A DNA stretch of 64,000 nt, taken from assembly GCA_021531795.1 (NCBI GenBank), contig JADYUL010000002.1, positions 62,001-126,000 on the forward strand, read 5' to 3'. Below are positions 19,468 to 28,207 of this stretch, piece by piece. The translations under genes and the position numbers were made by a program. The stretch is from Lacrimispora saccharolytica (GTDB taxonomy: Bacteria > Bacillota > Clostridia > Lachnospirales > Lachnospiraceae). The notes below the pieces were generated by a model. The model made no database searches. It saw nothing but the letters and a program-made list of their open reading frames with translations, and was not told the DNA's origin. Numbering within the stretch: position 1 is the stretch's first letter; the number at the start of each line of letters is the position of its first letter.

Positions 19468-20630
19468 TGTATAAGTATCATTGTCTGAATCCTATAGCAC
19501 AGGTGGGCCTTGACGGATTTGATAACAGATATATTAAGACTGATAACTATGATGAGGCTGAGGGTGTACTCGTAAGATCTGCAGCAATGCATGATTTAGA
19601 GATCCCTGAGAAGCTTCTCTGTGTAGCAAGAGCCGGTGCGGGTGTTAACAATATCCCTCTTGATAAGATGGCTGAGAAGGGTGTTGTAGTATTCAATACC
19701 CCGGGTGCCAATGCCAATGGTGTTAAGGAGCTTGTATTTGCAGGTATGCTCTTAGCATGTCGTGATATCACAGGCGGTATTGACTGGGTAAAGGCTAATA
19801 AGGATGATGAGAATATTGCCAAGACAGCAGAGAAGGAAAAGAAGAATTTCGCCGGAACTGAGATCATGGGCAAGAAGCTGGGTATTATCGGACTTGGTGC
19901 AATCGGTATCAGAGTAGCTAATGCTGCTAAGCATATGGGAATGGAAGTATACGGATATGACCCTTATATTTCAGTAGATGCTGCATGGAGCCTTAGCAGG
20001 GATATCAAGCATGTAACCAATCTTGATGATATCTTCACTAACTGTGATTTCATAACAATCCATGTTCCTCTTATGGATTCAACTAAGAATACGATCAATG
20101 CCGAGGCTATTGACAAGATGAAGCAGGGCGTTGTAATCCTTAACTTCGCAAGAGATGTTCTCTGTGATGAGAAGGCGATCCTTGAGGGTATCAAGGCAGG
20201 CAAGATCAGAAAGTATGTATCTGACTTCCCGAATCCTACAACAGCAGGTAAGGAAGGTTGTATCGTTATTCCTCACCTTGGAGCCTCAACAGAGGAGAGC
20301 GAGGATAATTGTGCAATTATGGCAGTTAAGGAGATGAGAGATTATCTTGAGAACGGTAATATCCGCAATTCCGTTAACTTCCCTGCAATTGATATGGGAG
20401 TCTGTGAGAAGGTCGGTAGAGTTGCCGTATTCCATAAGAATGAGCCCAACATGATCGCAAGCTTTACCAGGGTATTCGGTGATAACGGAATCAATATCTC
20501 AGACATGTCTAACAAGAGCAGGAAGGATGTTGCTGTATCAATGTTCGACGTTGAGACTAAGATTACTGATGAAATCAAGGAGCAGTTAGCTGCAGTTGAT
20601 GGAGTATTCAGGGTAAGAGTTGTTAAGTAG
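19467..20630 (+). CDS. serA: D-3-phosphoglycerate dehydrogenase
   Basis: NAD-dependent enzyme of the first step of serine synthesis. The 387-residue protein has the substrate domain (VARAGAGVNNI), the Rossmann dinucleotide motif GLGAIGIRVANAA near residue 140, catalytic-site motifs through GASTEESEDN and a short C-terminal ACT-type domain (about 315-387) that could bind serine. It overlaps serC by one base. A phosphoserine phosphatase gene (serB) is not next to it; a DUF1015 gene is. Confidence 0.95.
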   Translation: MYKYHCLNPIAQVGLDGFDNRYIKTDNYDEAEGVLVRSAAMHDLEIPEKLLCVARAGAGVNNIPLDKMAEKGVVVFNTPGANANGVKELVFAGMLLACRDITGGIDWVKANKDDENIAKTAEKEKKNFAGTEIMGKKLGIIGLGAIGIRVANAAKHMGMEVYGYDPYISVDAAWSLSRDIKHVTNLDDIFTNCDFITIHVPLMDSTKNTINAEAIDKMKQGVVILNFARDVLCDEKAILEGIKAGKIRKYVSDFPNPTTAGKEGCIVIPHLGASTEESEDNCAIMAVKEMRDYLENGNIRNSVNFPAIDMGVCEKVGRVAVFHKNEPNMIASFTRVFGDNGINISDMSNKSRKDVAVSMFDVETKITDEIKEQLAAVDGVFRVRVVK

Positions 20631-20685
20631 TATCAACTTAGTATAAATTTTTTATAAAGCCAAATATAATTATTTGCAGTAGCTG

Positions 20686-20719
20686 AAAAAATAAAGGTCC
20701 GAAAGGACCTTTATTTTTT
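20686..20719. terminator. Bidirectional terminator between serA and the small minus-strand gene
   Basis: A perfect 15-bp stem with a GAAA loop (20686-20700 / 20705-20719) is flanked by A and T runs that form part of the stem, so it can end transcription from both sides. Confidence 0.9.
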
Positions 20720-20744
20720 GAAATAATATATTCTCTTTATCCGA

Positions 20745-21026
20745 TTATCGGATATCTTTTATAGGCGAAGGTGCATTCTCGAAAATATCCTGCATGCTGT
20801 CCTTAACCTTCTTGTCGTATTCTATGGCGTTCTCAGTGGCCAAGTCCATATATTTGATGAAAACATCCTCTACAGGCATTGATTTCTCCATAGCTATTGT
20901 CTGCAGAATCGGTCTGAGCTTATCGATCTGTTCTGATATCCTTACCTTCTCAGGGTCGATATCGGGCATTACCTCATCGGCAAACTCCATAATTCTGTTT
21001 AACATTTCTCTATCTTCAGCGTTCAT
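20745..21026 (-). CDS. Small uncharacterised helical protein
   Basis: A 93-residue soluble protein with no recognised domain. It is rich in charged residues with helical heptad-like spacing (NRIMEFADEVMP, KLRPILQTIAMEK, DVFIKYMDLATENAIEYDKK). ATG 21026 is supported by GGAGG at 21035-21039 on the minus strand; upstream codons in the same frame would cover the promoter. It has its own consensus promoter and ends at the terminator shared with serA, so it is probably a real gene. Confidence 0.65.
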   Translation of the reverse strand: MNAEDREMLNRIMEFADEVMPDIDPEKVRISEQIDKLRPILQTIAMEKSMPVEDVFIKYMDLATENAIEYDKKVKDSMQDIFENAPSPIKDIR

Positions 21027-21057
21027 ATGTATTTCCTCCAATATATGTACAGAGGGT

Positions 21058-21086
21058 ATTTTAGCACTTGATAATATATGTGTCAA
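21058..21086 (-). promoter_or_regulatory. Minus-strand promoter of the small gene at 20745-21026
   Basis: On the minus strand TTGACA (21081-21086) and TAAAAT (21058-21063) are 17 bases apart, a near-perfect promoter. It physically overlaps the plus-strand promoter at 21068-21096. Confidence 0.75.
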
Positions 21087-21096
21087 AAGATAAAAT
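21068..21096 (+). promoter_or_regulatory. Plus-strand promoter of the DUF1015 gene
   Basis: TTGATA (21068-21073) and TAAAAT (21091-21096) are 17 bases apart, 34 bases before the DUF1015 start. It overlaps the opposing minus-strand promoter by 19 bases, so polymerase should occupy only one at a time. Confidence 0.75.
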
Positions 21097-21129
21097 GTAC
21101 TTAAAACAGTACAAATTAAGGAGAGGATT

Positions 21130-22350
21130 ATGGCTTTAGTTAAACCCTTTGCGGCAATCATGCCAAAGCTTGGAATGGAGAAGCTGATAGCAGCGCTTCC
21201 CTATGATGTATACAACAGAGAAGAGGCAGTTGAGGTGGTTAAGAATAACCCCGATTCCTTCTTAAGAATAGACAGAGCGGAGACCAATTTCGGACCTGAG
21301 ACAGATACTTATGCAGACTGTGTTTATGACAAGGCTAAGGAGCTTATTAATACCTGGATTGAAGAGGGCAGGCTGGTGAAGCAGGATAAGCCCATGTTCT
21401 ACATATATCAGGAGATTATGAATGGCAGACCACAGACAGGTATTGTGGGCTGTGCTTCCGTTGCTGATTATGAGAACAATATAATCAAGAAGCATGAGAA
21501 TACCCTGGCAGCCAAGGAAGCTGACAGAATCAGACATATCGATACTACCAATATGCAGACCGGTCCTATTTTCTTAGCCTTCAGAAGCAATAAGGAGATT
21601 GATGCTTTCCTGGCTCAGAAGACTGCTAAGAAGCCTTACTATGATTTCATATCGGAGGATGGAATTACGCATAAGGTCTGGCTCGTAGATGATGATGCTG
21701 AGATAGAGTCAGTCGAGGGCTATTTTGCAGCAATGAATGCAATATACATTGCGGACGGACATCACAGATGCGCATCTGCCTGCAAGGTATCAGCCAAGCG
21801 CCATATAGAGGGAAAAGTGCAGGAGTCTGACTTCTTTATGAGCGTATTATTTCCGGAGAATCAGCTCAAGATCATGGACTACAACAGGGTGGTGAAGGAC
21901 CTAAACGGCTATGATGTAGCAACATTCCTTGAGGAGCTGGAGACCTATTGCCATATAGGTGGAAGTGATATTCCGGTTAAACCCGCTAAGAAGGGTCAGG
22001 TCGGAATGTATCTGGACGGACAGTGGTTTAGTTTGGAGTTTAAGACAGAGTATTTAAGCGACGATCCGGTTGAGGGACTTGATGTATCAATCCTTCAGAA
22101 GTATGTTCTGGACGGAATGCTTGATATAAAGGATCCGAAGAATGATAAGAGAATAGATTTTGTCGGCGGAATCAGAGGCTTAGAAGAACTGGAACGCAGA
22201 GTTAACAGCGACTGCAGAGTGGCCTTTGCCATGTATCCGACAGATATCAATGAGCTGTTTGATGTGGCGGATGCTTCCAGGCTGATGCCGCCTAAGAGTA
22301 CATGGTTTGAGCCTAAGCTTCGCAGCGGACTGTTCTTACACAGCATATAA
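21130..22350 (+). CDS. DUF1015 family protein
   Basis: A 406-residue protein matching the DUF1015 family by its opening (VKPFAAIMP, LPYDVYNREEA), FLRIDRAE and the central IADGHHRCASA motif near residue 210. No membrane or signal sequence is visible. The family's function is not established to my knowledge. The DGHHR motif resembles that of ParB/Srx-fold free-serine kinases (SerK, SbnI), and the gene lies beside serC-serA; a role in phosphoserine or serine metabolism is therefore a reasonable guess but unproven. ATG 21130 follows GGAGAGG. The glgB-like gene follows 14 bases later. Confidence 0.85.
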   Translation: MALVKPFAAIMPKLGMEKLIAALPYDVYNREEAVEVVKNNPDSFLRIDRAETNFGPETDTYADCVYDKAKELINTWIEEGRLVKQDKPMFYIYQEIMNGRPQTGIVGCASVADYENNIIKKHENTLAAKEADRIRHIDTTNMQTGPIFLAFRSNKEIDAFLAQKTAKKPYYDFISEDGITHKVWLVDDDAEIESVEGYFAAMNAIYIADGHHRCASACKVSAKRHIEGKVQESDFFMSVLFPENQLKIMDYNRVVKDLNGYDVATFLEELETYCHIGGSDIPVKPAKKGQVGMYLDGQWFSLEFKTEYLSDDPVEGLDVSILQKYVLDGMLDIKDPKNDKRIDFVGGIRGLEELERRVNSDCRVAFAMYPTDINELFDVADASRLMPPKSTWFEPKLRSGLFLHSI

Positions 22351-22364
22351 TCGGAGGTGATCAG

Positions 22365-24464
22365 GTGAAGGATAAGCTATATAAAATGATGGATTGGCCC
22401 GGAATCGAGGCTATAGTTTATGGCGAGGAGAATTCTCCACAGAACCTTCTCGGAAGACATTCGACAGCTACCAATACACTGTACCAGTGCTTCTTCCCGG
22501 ATGCCAAGGAGGTCAAACTGTGTATTGAATCCGAAGGAAGAGACGCCAAGGAGTATGTTATGGAGATGGCAGACGAAGAGGGCTTTTATGCCTGTGCCCT
22601 GCTTGGCAAGGTTAAGGATGATTATTCTTACATAGTCACTGATATTAACGGCGTGAAGAAAACTGTTAAGGACCCGTACTTCTACAGTGCCATGGTGAAG
22701 ATTGAGGACAGCAAGAAGTTCAATTCGGGTTCTGAGACAGAGGCTTATAAATATATGGGCGCTCACGTGGAGACCATTGACGGAGTGAAGGGCGTAGCCT
22801 TCAGAGTCTGGGCACCCAATGCCATGAGAGTGTCAGTTGTGGGCGATTTTAACGCATGGAACGGCAAGGCCAATCCGATGATGAAGGACGAGGAGAGCGG
22901 AATATTCACACTCTTTATCCCCGGACTTGCAGCCGGATGCGAGTATAAATATGAGATTAAGGGTCATGGCGGACTTGTGTTCATGAAGCTTGACCCATAT
23001 TCCTACGAGTGCAATGATGGCAAGAGCGTGGTGCCGTCCAACATACGATACAAGTGGGAAGACAAGGAATACTTTGATGCAAGAAGCGGTGCTAAGCTTG
23101 ATGCGTCTCCTGTCAATATCTATGAAACGGAAATAGGCCGTGTAGTCGATAAGAAGGGTGAGCTTTCAAAAAGTGCAATAACTGCCCTAATAGATTATCT
23201 CAAGAAGATGGGCTACAACTATCTTAAGCTTACCATGAAGGGTGATGACAGCTACATGCTGCCTGCAGGTGTAAGTGCTTCAAACGTTAAGAATCTTGTT
23301 AATGCGCTTCATAAGGAGAATATCGGTATTCTTTACACCTGGAATCCAAGCTTCTTTACTGTAACCAATGAGGGCATGAGCAAGTTCGACGGTACATATC
23401 TGTACGGACATATGGATATGCGCAAGAGATATAATAATGCCTTTGGCGGATTCTATTATAACTACGGCAGGGAAGAGGTACTGTCATATTTGTATTCCGC
23501 AGCCAACTACTGGATGAAGGAATTTCATATGGATGGCTTCCACATAGAGGGTCTGTCAAGCATGCTCTATCTGGATTATGCCAAGTATGACGGTGAGTGG
23601 ATAGCCAATATCTACGGCGGACATGAGAATCTGGAGGCTATTGAGTTCATCAAGGAACTGAATCTTAAGCTTCATAAGGCATATCCTTATGTAATCATGA
23701 CTACCAGAGAGGAGAGCGCCTTCCCGAAGGTAACTTCTTCGAATAAGGATGGCGGACTCGGTTTTGACTTCGTATATAACAACGGATTTACGGAGGATTA
23801 TCTGAGCTTTATTAAGGGAGACAGAGCCTTTGAAGAACTTCATATGCTCACAGACCACTTCGCATATGAATATTCTGAGAATTATATATCTGCCCTCTCT
23901 AAGGAGACTGTGCTTGCAGCCAATGATTATGACTATGTAAGAGTTAAGAACGGAGCGAGATTCGTTGATTATGTACCGGTTCCGGATGAGAATAAGGGAA
24001 CTGTTGTTAGAGCAACACTTGCTTTCTTCATGGCGCATCCCGGTAAGAAGTTAATGTATTGCGGTCAGGATGATGAAAACTTAAGTCTTGCGCTTGGACA
24101 ACTGTATAACACAGAACCTGCGCTATATTCACTTGATAATAGTCCATATGGAATCGAGTGGATCAATAACCTCGATAAGGGTGACGGCGTGCTCAGCTTC
24201 ATCAGGAAGAGTGAGAAGGCAGAGGATATGATTATTGTCGTATGCAACTTCTCATGTAAAGATATCAATAATCATAAACTGGGTGTTATGAGACCGGGTA
24301 AATATAAACAGATATTCAACTCCGAGGATAAGAAGTTCGGCGGCAAGGCAGCAACTGCTGTCAAGCCTAAGGAGACTGTGGAGGAATTCTATGAGGGAAG
24401 ATATCATACAATCACCATTAAAATACCTGCAATGTCTGTATCATATTATAAATATGTTGAATAA
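22365..24464 (+). CDS. Glycogen branching enzyme (GlgB, GH13) homologue with altered catalytic residues
   Basis: Full-length 699-residue protein with GlgB architecture: N-terminal branching-enzyme module (residues 1-100), CBM48 (about 115-210, FRVWAPNAMRVSVVGDFNAW), GH13 barrel (about 245-560) and a C-terminal beta domain. Every conserved GH13 catalytic region is changed relative to GlgB. Region I DWVPGHF reads TWNPSFF (T325, F330). Region II R-x-D reads H393-I-E395. Region III AEEST reads TREES, with R448 at the acid/base position in a gapless alignment. Region IV HD reads K513-E514. The fold is recognisable but branching activity is doubtful. The frame is intact and codon use matches its neighbours, so it is not a decayed gene. 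GGAGGTGA precedes GTG 22365; a terminator follows the stop. Confidence 0.88.
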   Translation: MKDKLYKMMDWPGIEAIVYGEENSPQNLLGRHSTATNTLYQCFFPDAKEVKLCIESEGRDAKEYVMEMADEEGFYACALLGKVKDDYSYIVTDINGVKKTVKDPYFYSAMVKIEDSKKFNSGSETEAYKYMGAHVETIDGVKGVAFRVWAPNAMRVSVVGDFNAWNGKANPMMKDEESGIFTLFIPGLAAGCEYKYEIKGHGGLVFMKLDPYSYECNDGKSVVPSNIRYKWEDKEYFDARSGAKLDASPVNIYETEIGRVVDKKGELSKSAITALIDYLKKMGYNYLKLTMKGDDSYMLPAGVSASNVKNLVNALHKENIGILYTWNPSFFTVTNEGMSKFDGTYLYGHMDMRKRYNNAFGGFYYNYGREEVLSYLYSAANYWMKEFHMDGFHIEGLSSMLYLDYAKYDGEWIANIYGGHENLEAIEFIKELNLKLHKAYPYVIMTTREESAFPKVTSSNKDGGLGFDFVYNNGFTEDYLSFIKGDRAFEELHMLTDHFAYEYSENYISALSKETVLAANDYDYVRVKNGARFVDYVPVPDENKGTVVRATLAFFMAHPGKKLMYCGQDDENLSLALGQLYNTEPALYSLDNSPYGIEWINNLDKGDGVLSFIRKSEKAEDMIIVVCNFSCKDINNHKLGVMRPGKYKQIFNSEDKKFGGKAATAVKPKETVEEFYEGRYHTITIKIPAMSVSYYKYVE

Positions 24465-24494
24465 AAATAAGGGCTGCATTGCAGCCCTTATTTT
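24464..24494. terminator. Terminator after the GlgB homologue
   Basis: A 14-bp perfect stem with an ATT loop (24464-24477 / 24481-24494); its ends are A and T runs, giving a typical intrinsic terminator directly after the stop codon at 24464. Confidence 0.9.
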
Positions 24495-24507
24495 GTGAGA
24501 TTTATCA

Positions 24508-24536
24508 TTGCCAATACGGATATAAATATCTATAAT
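24508..24536 (+). promoter_or_regulatory. Promoter of leuS
   Basis: TTGCCA (24508-24513) and a perfect TATAAT (24531-24536) with 17 bases between. The leader to the leuS start is only about 25 bases, so there is no room for a T-box riboswitch. Confidence 0.8.
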
Positions 24537-24568
24537 AAGAGGGTATGTAAATAAATCGGAGGCTAAAT

Positions 24569-26998
24569 ATGACAACACCGTATAATCATAGTGAAATTGA
24601 AAAGAAATGGCAGGCTTACTGGGATAAGAACCAGACCTTCAAGACAGATGTTTGGGATTTCTCCAAGCCAAAGTATTATGTTCTTGATATGTTCCCCTAT
24701 CCCTCGGGAGTAGGCTTACATGCCGGACATCCTGAAGGATATACAGCAACTGATATTGTATCGAGAATGAAGAGAATGCAGGGCTACAATGTCCTTCATC
24801 CTATGGGCTATGACAGCTTCGGACTGCCCGCTGAGCAGTATGCCGTAACAACAGGTAATCATCCCAACGGCTTTACCGAGGAGAATATTAAGACTTTTTC
24901 TAAGCAGCTTAAAGAGCTTGGCTTTGACTACGACTGGAGCAAGATGGTAGCAACCTCTGATCCTTCGTTCTATAAGTGGACTCAGTGGATATTCAAGAAG
25001 TTATATGAGAAGGGCTATGCCAAGTACATCGACATGCCGGTTAACTGGTGTGAGGAGCTTGGTACAGTTCTGTCCAATGATGAGGTTATTGACGGCAAGT
25101 CAGAGAGAGGCGGATACCCTGTAATCAGAAAGAATATGAAGCAGTGGGTTATCGACCAGCCTGCCTTCGCTGAAGAGCTTTTAGAAGGACTTAATGAGAT
25201 TGACTGGCCTGAGTCTACTAAGGAAATCCAGCGTAACTGGATCGGTAAGTCAACAGGTGTAGAAGTGGAGTTTGAGATTGTCGGAGGTGGCAAGTTCTCT
25301 ATCTTCACAACCTGTATCGAGACAATATATGGAATCACCTTCATGGTTTTAGCTCCCGATGGCAAGATTGTAGAAGGTCTGCTTGACAGAGTTGAGAATA
25401 TAGATGAAGTTAAGTCATATATCGAAGAGACCAAGAAGAAGAACGATATGGACCGTACAGAGCTTAACAAGGGTAAGAGCGGATGTGAACTCAAGGGCGT
25501 AACCTGTATTAACCCTGTTAACGGCAAGGAAGTAAGGATGTTCATCGGAGACTTCGTTCTTGCAAGCTACGGAACAGGTGCTGTCATGGCTGTACCCAGT
25601 CATGACCAGAGAGACTTCGAGTATGCGATTGCACATAACATTGAGATGATCCAGGTAATTGACGGACCCGGTGTTGATGTAAGCAAGCAGGCTCTTGAGA
25701 AACATGATTATCTTGGCAAGGGCTTCAAGCTCATCAACTCAGAAGAGTTCACAGGCATGACTGTAGAGGATGCTAAGGAAGCAATTACAGTTAAGCTTGA
25801 GAATATGGGTATCGCTAAGAGGTGTGTAAACTATCACTTCAGAGAGTGGATATTCGCACGCCAGCGTTACTGGGGTGAGCCTGTGCCTGTAGTTCATACC
25901 GAGGATGGCAAGATTCACGTGCTCGATGATGATGAGCTTCCGCTTATCCTTCCTGAGCTTGAGGACTACAAGGGCAAGAACGGCAAGGCTCCTCTTGAGA
26001 ACGCAACAGAATGGAAACAGTACGACCATAACGGAATCAAGGGTATAAGAGAAACCTCTACAATGCCCGGTTCAGCAGGAAGCAGCTGGTATTATTTCAG
26101 ATATATTGATCCGGATAATGATAAAGAGTTCGCTGATCAGGAGCTTATTAAGCATTGGATGCCGGTCGACCTCTATGTAGGCGGACCTGAGCATGCCGTA
26201 GGTCACCTGATGTATTCAAGAATCTGGAACAGATTCTTATATAATGAAGGCCTCTCACCTGTTAAGGAGCCATTCAAGAAGCTGGTTCACCAGGGTATGA
26301 TTCTCGGAGAGAACGGAATCAAGATGGGTAAGAGATTCCCTGAGTTCGTGGTCAATCCGTCAGATGTTGTAAGAGAGTACGGCGCAGATACACTCAGACT
26401 CTATGAGATGTTCATGGGCCCTCTTGAGGTTTCTAAGCCATGGAGCTCACAGGGTGTTGAGGGTGCAAGAAGATTCATCAATCGTGTATGGAATTTCTTT
26501 ACTGATTCAGAGAAGATAAATGATTCAGCCAAGGCTAACTTAACCAAGCTCTATCATCAGACAGTTAAGAAGGTTACCAATGACTTCGAGAAGCTGGCAT
26601 TCAATACAGCCATCTCTCAGATGATGATTTTCGTTAATGCCGTCTACAAGGAGGGTTCATGTCCTAAGGAATACGCAGAGGGTATCATTAAGATGCTCTC
26701 ATGCATCACACCTCATGTAGGTGAGGAAATCTGGGCAAGCCTTGGCTATGAGGACACCATCGCCTTCGAGCCATGGCCAACCTATGATGAGAATGAATGT
26801 AAGGAAGATACAATAGAAATCGGTGTTCAGGTATGCGGTAAGGTCAGAGGCAAGGTTGTACTCGGTGTCAACGAGGACAAGGACTCAGCATTAGCTAAGG
26901 CCAAGGCAGCTGACGGCGTGGCTCCCTTCATCGAGGGCAAGACCATCGTCAAGGAGATATACGTACCGGGCAAGATTGTCAACATTGTTGTTAAGTAA
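24569..26998 (+). CDS. leuS: Leucine--tRNA ligase
   Basis: Class I synthetase charging tRNA-Leu, 809 residues. The HIGH box reads HAGH in the PYPSGVGLHAGHPEGYTATD segment, and the editing domain contains GTGAVMAVPSHDQRD with the conserved Asp. Two signatures differ from the usual form: the KMSKS loop reads KMGKR (residues 585-589), and the threonine-rich editing motif TTRPDT reads TTCIET (247-252), keeping T252. GGAGG precedes ATG 24569. The sortase gene follows after 5 bases. Confidence 0.95.
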   Translation: MTTPYNHSEIEKKWQAYWDKNQTFKTDVWDFSKPKYYVLDMFPYPSGVGLHAGHPEGYTATDIVSRMKRMQGYNVLHPMGYDSFGLPAEQYAVTTGNHPNGFTEENIKTFSKQLKELGFDYDWSKMVATSDPSFYKWTQWIFKKLYEKGYAKYIDMPVNWCEELGTVLSNDEVIDGKSERGGYPVIRKNMKQWVIDQPAFAEELLEGLNEIDWPESTKEIQRNWIGKSTGVEVEFEIVGGGKFSIFTTCIETIYGITFMVLAPDGKIVEGLLDRVENIDEVKSYIEETKKKNDMDRTELNKGKSGCELKGVTCINPVNGKEVRMFIGDFVLASYGTGAVMAVPSHDQRDFEYAIAHNIEMIQVIDGPGVDVSKQALEKHDYLGKGFKLINSEEFTGMTVEDAKEAITVKLENMGIAKRCVNYHFREWIFARQRYWGEPVPVVHTEDGKIHVLDDDELPLILPELEDYKGKNGKAPLENATEWKQYDHNGIKGIRETSTMPGSAGSSWYYFRYIDPDNDKEFADQELIKHWMPVDLYVGGPEHAVGHLMYSRIWNRFLYNEGLSPVKEPFKKLVHQGMILGENGIKMGKRFPEFVVNPSDVVREYGADTLRLYEMFMGPLEVSKPWSSQGVEGARRFINRVWNFFTDSEKINDSAKANLTKLYHQTVKKVTNDFEKLAFNTAISQMMIFVNAVYKEGSCPKEYAEGIIKMLSCITPHVGEEIWASLGYEDTIAFEPWPTYDENECKEDTIEIGVQVCGKVRGKVVLGVNEDKDSALAKAKAADGVAPFIEGKTIVKEIYVPGKIVNIVVK

Positions 26999-27003
26999 TT
27001 GGT

Positions 27004-28200
27004 ATGGAGTCAAATCAGGAGACATATTCACTTAGAGGGCGAACCTTTCGAACGAAGACTGACTATGCCAGGGCCTGGCATGACAACAGAGTCATCACTC
27101 AGATAGAGGCAAGCCTTAACAAAAGTGATATTACTCAGGTATCCAATCTAAGAAGGTCGCTGGAGAATAACAAGATTAAGTTCGAATCCATTCTGGGTCA
27201 GGATTTCTTAGATGAAATCGTAAGCCTGGAACAGAAGCTTCTAACCGAAGACACAGAGGTAGAAGCGATAGATAAGAGGGCAACCATTAAGAAGAATAAG
27301 CTTAAGGACAAGGCTTCCAAGTCAGATAGTAACACGAAGTTAAAGACTAAGAAGCCTAAAGCGGAAAAAGCGCGAGCTCTTGATGATTATGACCCTGACA
27401 TGAAGCATGAAATATTAAGAGAACTAAAAAAAGCTCAGCGCAGAAGAAGCATTCTTCTGTCGGTTCTTGGACTATGTGTAGTGTTCAGCGTCGGTTATCT
27501 GATTTATTATTATTCTTACTATGAGAAGAATGATATTGAATACAGTGAGCTTTCCACTCTTGTCAAAGAGGACAGCGGTGGTACTGTAGAGATAAATTAT
27601 ACTGAGAAACAGGACAAACCGCCTATTCTTAAGAAGTATGAGACTCTCTACAACAAGAACAGGAAGCTTATCGGATGGCTAAAGATTGAAGGCTGTGACA
27701 TAGATTATCCTGTAATGCAGACCTCAAATAATGAATATTATCTGGACCATAATTATAATCAGGAATATGATAAGAACGGTTCGCTTTTCTTAGACAAGGA
27801 TTGTGATGCGGCATTTCCGAACGATAACATGATTATCTACGGTCATCATATGAAGTCAGGAAAGATGTTCGGAAACCTGAATTATTATTCCAAGGAAAGC
27901 TTCTGGGAGGATAATAAGGAATTTACCTTCGATACGATATATGAGACCGGAACCTATGCTGTTATGTATGTGTTCAGGTCAAAAATATATAGTGAAGAGG
28001 AGATAGTCTTCAAGTATTATCAATTTATCGATGCGACAAGTGAGAATGAATTCAACTCCAATATGGAAGAGATGGCGAATATGTCATTGTATGACACAGG
28101 AGTAACGGCAAGCTACGGAGACAGGCTTATAACACTGTCGACCTGTGATTCCTCGGAGGAAGACGGAAGATTCGTAGTTGTAGCCAAGAAGATAAAGTAG
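27004..28200 (+). CDS. srtB: Class B sortase with long N-terminal cytoplasmic extension
   Basis: Membrane transpeptidase that attaches proteins to the cell wall. The C-terminal half (about 200-398) is a class B sortase: catalytic His in YGHHMKSG (H281), nucleophile in LSTCD (C381) and Arg in DGRFVVV (R389). A single membrane segment lies at about 150-171. Before it comes an unusual region of about 148 residues, first a mixed helical part and then a Lys-rich stretch (about 85-125), whereas typical SrtB has only a short cytoplasmic tail. No clear ribosome site precedes ATG 27004, 5 bases after leuS, so coupling or another start is possible. Likely substrates are the two SPxTG proteins downstream. 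Confidence 0.9.
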   Translation: MESNQETYSLRGRTFRTKTDYARAWHDNRVITQIEASLNKSDITQVSNLRRSLENNKIKFESILGQDFLDEIVSLEQKLLTEDTEVEAIDKRATIKKNKLKDKASKSDSNTKLKTKKPKAEKARALDDYDPDMKHEILRELKKAQRRRSILLSVLGLCVVFSVGYLIYYYSYYEKNDIEYSELSTLVKEDSGGTVEINYTEKQDKPPILKKYETLYNKNRKLIGWLKIEGCDIDYPVMQTSNNEYYLDHNYNQEYDKNGSLFLDKDCDAAFPNDNMIIYGHHMKSGKMFGNLNYYSKESFWEDNKEFTFDTIYETGTYAVMYVFRSKIYSEEEIVFKYYQFIDATSENEFNSNMEEMANMSLYDTGVTASYGDRLITLSTCDSSEEDGRFVVVAKKIK

Positions 28201-28207
28201 GCAGGAT

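Noticed and set aside
22365-24464. Calling the GlgB homologue a pseudogene
   Set aside because: The frame is intact over 699 codons, start and ribosome site are good, codon use is normal, and the substitutions are confined to catalytic positions; decay would be random.
24495-24568. T-box leader for leuS
   Set aside because: The promoter leaves only about 25 bases before leuS and no T-box sequence or antiterminator is present.
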